Part shown: positions 61,394 through 64,000 of the stretch, one piece after another
Layout: every line of letters starts with the position of its first letter
Numbering within the stretch: the stretch's first letter is position 1
Assembly: GCA_015055865.1 (NCBI GenBank)
Contig: SVHK01000003.1
Span: forward strand, 1 to 64,000
Length of the DNA stretch: 64,000 bases
Direction: 5' to 3'
Origin: Clostridiales bacterium
Lineage (GTDB): Bacteria; Bacillota; Clostridia; Christensenellales; Borkfalkiaceae
Notes under the pieces: generated by a model
What the model saw: only the letters and a program-made list of their open reading frames with translations
The model's database searches: none
What the model was told of the DNA's origin: nothing
Program-made: the position numbers and the translations under genes

Positions 61394-63466
61394 TCAGGAG
61401 TTCTTGTTAAGCAAATCAGCAATAGAAACACCGCCCATACCGCTTTCGTTCCATTCGGTAACTTCTTCAACGGGTTTAGCCTTTGCCGATTTCTTGGACT
61501 TAACTTCTTCGCCTTCCGCTTTTTCAGCTTTCGGCTTTCTTTCAACTTCAGGTTTCGGTTCAAGAGCCTTGATAGAAAGAGTCATCTTCTTTTCAGCGCA
61601 GTCAAGCTTAAGAATCTTCGCGTCGATTTCTTGACCAATCGTAAGAGCAGTCGTCGGATTTTCAAGGAATTCGTGAGAAATTTGAGAAACGTGAACGAGA
61701 CCGTCGATACCTTTTTCAACTTCTACGAATGCACCGAAAGGTACGATTCTTACAACTTTACCGCGAATAACGTCTTCTTCTGCATATTTTTCAGCAGCAA
61801 GATCCCAAGGTTGAGGTTGAAGTTGCTTATAACCGATAGAAACTTTCTTAGATTCTTCGTTAATCTTCAAAACCTTGAATTGATACGTTTTACCGATTTC
61901 AAGAACGTCAGAAACGGAATCAACGCCCGTCCAAGACAAATCGGAAATGTGCGCAAGACAATCGAAACCGTTTACAGAAACGAATGCGCCAAACGAAGTA
62001 ATTCTTTCAACTTTACCTTCTACAACGTCGTCAACGTGGATATTTGCAAAGAATTCAGCTTCTTTTGCTGCTCTAGCCGCTTCTTTCGCTGCTTTTTCAG
62101 CTTCAATGATTACGCGTTGAGAAGCGATAATTTCCTTTCTTCTTTCAGTTTTAACTTCAAGAACCTTAAGGCGGAGCTTCTTCCCTACGTATTTATCAAG
62201 CTCTTTAACAAAACCTGCGCGAATTTCGCGAGCGGGTACGAATACGGTATAAGAACCGAGTTCGCTCGTAAGACCGCCTTTGTTAAAACCGGTACAAGTA
62301 ACGGAGAATTCGTTGCCTGCGACGATATTAGCTATCATAGCTTCTTCTTCCTTTACTTTTTTGATTTGTTTTTGTGAGAGCTTAACGGGATTGACAGCAA
62401 CAACCATAAGTTCAATTTCTTCCCCAACTTTTGCCGAGAAATCGCTTGCGTTATAAACTTCGCAATCTACTTCTGCTTTGTCGAGAACTACTTCTTTCTT
62501 CGTGTTCGGAAGCAATACTTGAACACCTGCATCGTCCGCGGACGAAATCGTAGCCGTAATCAACTGACCTTTTTTGAACTTTTGTTGACTGCCCATACTG
62601 TCAACGACGTCTTGCATCGTTGCTGCTTCTGCCTTAGTTTCCATTTCCATTTTTAAGAGAACCTCCTGAGTTTGCCAGTTAGGGGTACTCGCCCCCGTAA
62701 CTATACCTACCTTTTTAAATCTTTTGATTGTTTTATATTCTAGATCGTCGCAATTCTTCAAGCGAAAAACGTTTTTACAATATTTAACGCAAATGTCGTA
62801 TAGCTTGTTGGTGTTGCTGCTGTTCAATCCGCCGATAACCAACATTGCGTCGCATTGCATCGCGAGTTCGCGCGCTTCATTTTGCCGTCCTATAGTAGTA
62901 TAACAAATTGTTTTAAAAACTTCAACTGTTTTTTCGTCATAATTACGAAGAATTTTAATAATTTTTTCAAATTTTTCTTCAGAAAAGGTAGTTTGAGCTA
63001 CAATAACGCAATTTTTACCCTTCAAAACGGAAAAATCATCATTCTCCGACGAAAATACGTAAGCCTTATTTTCACACCAACCGTTAATCCCTATTACTTC
63101 GGGATGATTGCTTTCACCAATAACTACTATCGTTTTCCCTTGGCTATATTGTTCGTCGACGATTTCTTGCGTCCGTCGAACGAATTTACAGGTACAATCA
63201 ATAACCGTCAATCCTTTCGATTCGCAAATTGAGTAGACGGATTTAGGAACGCCGTGCGAACGAATAATCAAAGTCGCGCCGTCGGGAACGTCTTGTATAC
63301 GTTCAACCGTTTTAAGCCCCCGCTTCCCCAACAAGTCTATAACGTCTTGATTGTGAATAATTTCGCCTAAAACGTAAGTATTTTCGGGTGTAACGGCTAA
63401 GGCTGTGTCCACCGCCTTTTTTACGCCGTGACAAAAACCACCGCTTTTCGCTATCAAGATTTCCAT
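61394..63466 (-). CDS. ispH: IspH-ribosomal protein S1 fusion (HMBPP reductase/S1)
   Basis: This 690-residue fusion has residues 1-280 as IspH/LytB with the iron-sulfur Cys in GGFCHGVKKAVD, IIRSHGVPKS, IDCTCKFV and TICYTTIGRQNEA. Four S1 RNA-binding repeats then follow (about 295-620, the clearest being GKVERITSFGAFVSVNG and GKVVRIVPFGAFVEVEKGID), with a Lys/Glu-rich tail. IspH makes IPP and DMAPP at the end of the MEP pathway, and S1 domains bind mRNA on the ribosome. The fusion, following cmk, is known from Clostridia. I choose the ATG at 63466; a TTG at 63478 overlaps the cmk stop. Confidence 0.95.
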   Translation of the reverse strand: MEILIAKSGGFCHGVKKAVDTALAVTPENTYVLGEIIHNQDVIDLLGKRGLKTVERIQDVPDGATLIIRSHGVPKSVYSICESKGLTVIDCTCKFVRRTQEIVDEQYSQGKTIVVIGESNHPEVIGINGWCENKAYVFSSENDDFSVLKGKNCVIVAQTTFSEEKFEKIIKILRNYDEKTVEVFKTICYTTIGRQNEARELAMQCDAMLVIGGLNSSNTNKLYDICVKYCKNVFRLKNCDDLEYKTIKRFKKVGIVTGASTPNWQTQEVLLKMEMETKAEAATMQDVVDSMGSQQKFKKGQLITATISSADDAGVQVLLPNTKKEVVLDKAEVDCEVYNASDFSAKVGEEIELMVVAVNPVKLSQKQIKKVKEEEAMIANIVAGNEFSVTCTGFNKGGLTSELGSYTVFVPAREIRAGFVKELDKYVGKKLRLKVLEVKTERRKEIIASQRVIIEAEKAAKEAARAAKEAEFFANIHVDDVVEGKVERITSFGAFVSVNGFDCLAHISDLSWTGVDSVSDVLEIGKTYQFKVLKINEESKKVSIGYKQLQPQPWDLAAEKYAEEDVIRGKVVRIVPFGAFVEVEKGIDGLVHVSQISHEFLENPTTALTIGQEIDAKILKLDCAEKKMTLSIKALEPKPEVERKPKAEKAEGEEVKSKKSAKAKPVEEVTEWNESGMGGVSIADLLNKNS

Positions 63467-63474
63467 TTTTAAAT

Positions 63475-64000
63475 TCAAATCCCTTGTTGAATATACGATT
63501 TTATTTTTGCCACGACTTCATCAATCGACATTTCGGACGTATCAATTACGATAGCGTCGTTAGCGCAAACGAGCGGAGAAAACTCTCTTTCACTGTCCTG
63601 TTTATCTCTTTGTACGATTTCGGCGTGTAATTTATCAAAATCTACGTTTTGTCCCCTTTCGAGCAATTCGTCGTAACGCCTTTTTGCTCTAATCGCGCTA
63701 TCTGCCGTCAAATAAAATTTAAATTTAGCATCGGGCAATACCGTCGACCCGATATCTCGACCGTCTAAAATGCAAGACATTTGTTTTGCGATAACGCGTT
63801 GCATTTCAACCATTTTAATTCTTACGCAAGGATGCGCGGAAATATGCGACGCAGCCATAGAAACTTCGTTTGCGCGAATTTTATCAGAAACGTCTTCCCC
63901 GTCTAAATAAGTATGTTGCGCTCCGTCAAGATATTCCACTTTAACGTCAAGATATTCAAGGAGTTTTTTAACGCCCTCGCTATCTTGCGGGGCAACGTTT
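63475..64000 (-). CDS. cmk: Cytidylate kinase, N-terminus beyond window
   Basis: About 174 C-terminal residues are present, and the frame is open to the window edge (the P-loop start is outside). DGEDVSDKIRANEVSMAASH, GRDIGSTVLPDAKFKFYLTA and RAKRRYDELLERGQN are CMP kinase signatures. It phosphorylates CMP and dCMP. Its TGA overlaps the possible TTG start of the ispH-rpsA fusion, so the two are translationally linked, the usual Clostridia order. Confidence 0.95.
   Translation of the reverse strand, partial: NVAPQDSEGVKKLLEYLDVKVEYLDGAQHTYLDGEDVSDKIRANEVSMAASHISAHPCVRIKMVEMQRVIAKQMSCILDGRDIGSTVLPDAKFKFYLTADSAIRAKRRYDELLERGQNVDFDKLHAEIVQRDKQDSEREFSPLVCANDAIVIDTSEMSIDEVVAKIKSYIQQGI

Noticed and set aside
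61631-62377. 248-codon frame on the plus strand opposite the S1 repeats
   Set aside because: It is antisense to a strongly conserved coding region, has unnatural Phe/Asn/Arg-rich composition, and is a shadow of codon bias.

Overview
The window is AT-rich, densely coding DNA from a low-GC, Gram-positive, endospore-forming bacterium of the class Clostridia, probably an uncultured gut lineage (inference). The supporting genes are a complete spoIIIA operon (AA to AH), spoIVB and a gerW/ytfJ-type spore gene, a cmk gene followed by an IspH-ribosomal protein S1 fusion, the paired glgC/glgD genes, and the scpA-scpB-ytfI-ytfJ-dacF-rluB block. No CRISPR array, rRNA gene or complete insertion sequence is visible.

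Left part (1-17.9 kb, all + strand): the tail of an unknown gene and a hairpin, then a glycan-degradation locus. It encodes GH38 alpha-mannosidase, a GH31 enzyme, a GH10-like enzyme, a GH109-like Gfo/Idh/MocA protein, a DUF4091/GH123-like protein, a GH36 alpha-galactosidase, a GH3 beta-glucosidase-type enzyme, a ROK sugar kinase and a SIS-domain sugar-phosphate isomerase. None of the intact hydrolases has a signal peptide and no transporter is present, so the locus looks like a cytoplasmic processing line for imported oligosaccharides. It is visibly decaying. There are remnants of two related GH20-like genes, a headless carbon-nitrogen hydrolase, an orphan lipoprotein signal peptide and small fragments, several of them starting exactly at the stop codon of an intact hydrolase gene.

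17.9-20.0 kb is the relic of an integrated mobile element next to tRNA-Leu(CAA): a truncated DUF3268 gene, a small signal peptidase, and an excisionase/integrase pair fused by deletion. A broken second tRNA-Leu copy lies just beyond.

20.0-36.6 kb (+ strand) is housekeeping: polA-coaE, a full glycogen operon (glgB-glgC-glgD-glgA-glgP) with a GH13 maltodextrin or pullulan-type hydrolase, then a Xer-like tyrosine recombinase and hflX. A small eight-cysteine protein and lexA are transcribed divergently from a shared intergenic region carrying a LexA box.

37.5-64 kb is almost entirely - strand. Read in transcription order it holds: cmk (cut by the window end), ispH-rpsA fusion, htpG; spoIIIAA-AH; asp23-nusB-folD-ispA-dxs-tlyA-nadK-argR-recN-spoIVB, then a D,D-carboxypeptidase gene; lysA, preceded by a roughly 300-nt leader rich in inverted repeats; then an M50 protease gene-scpA-scpB-ytfI-ytfJ-dacF-rluB. 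Points of most interest are the structured lysA leader, an apparent single-base frameshift at the start of an unusually short spoIIIAG, absence of xseA/xseB and spo0A from the positions they usually occupy, a candidate leaderless promoter in front of the M50 protease gene, and the pattern of deletion scars in the glycan locus.
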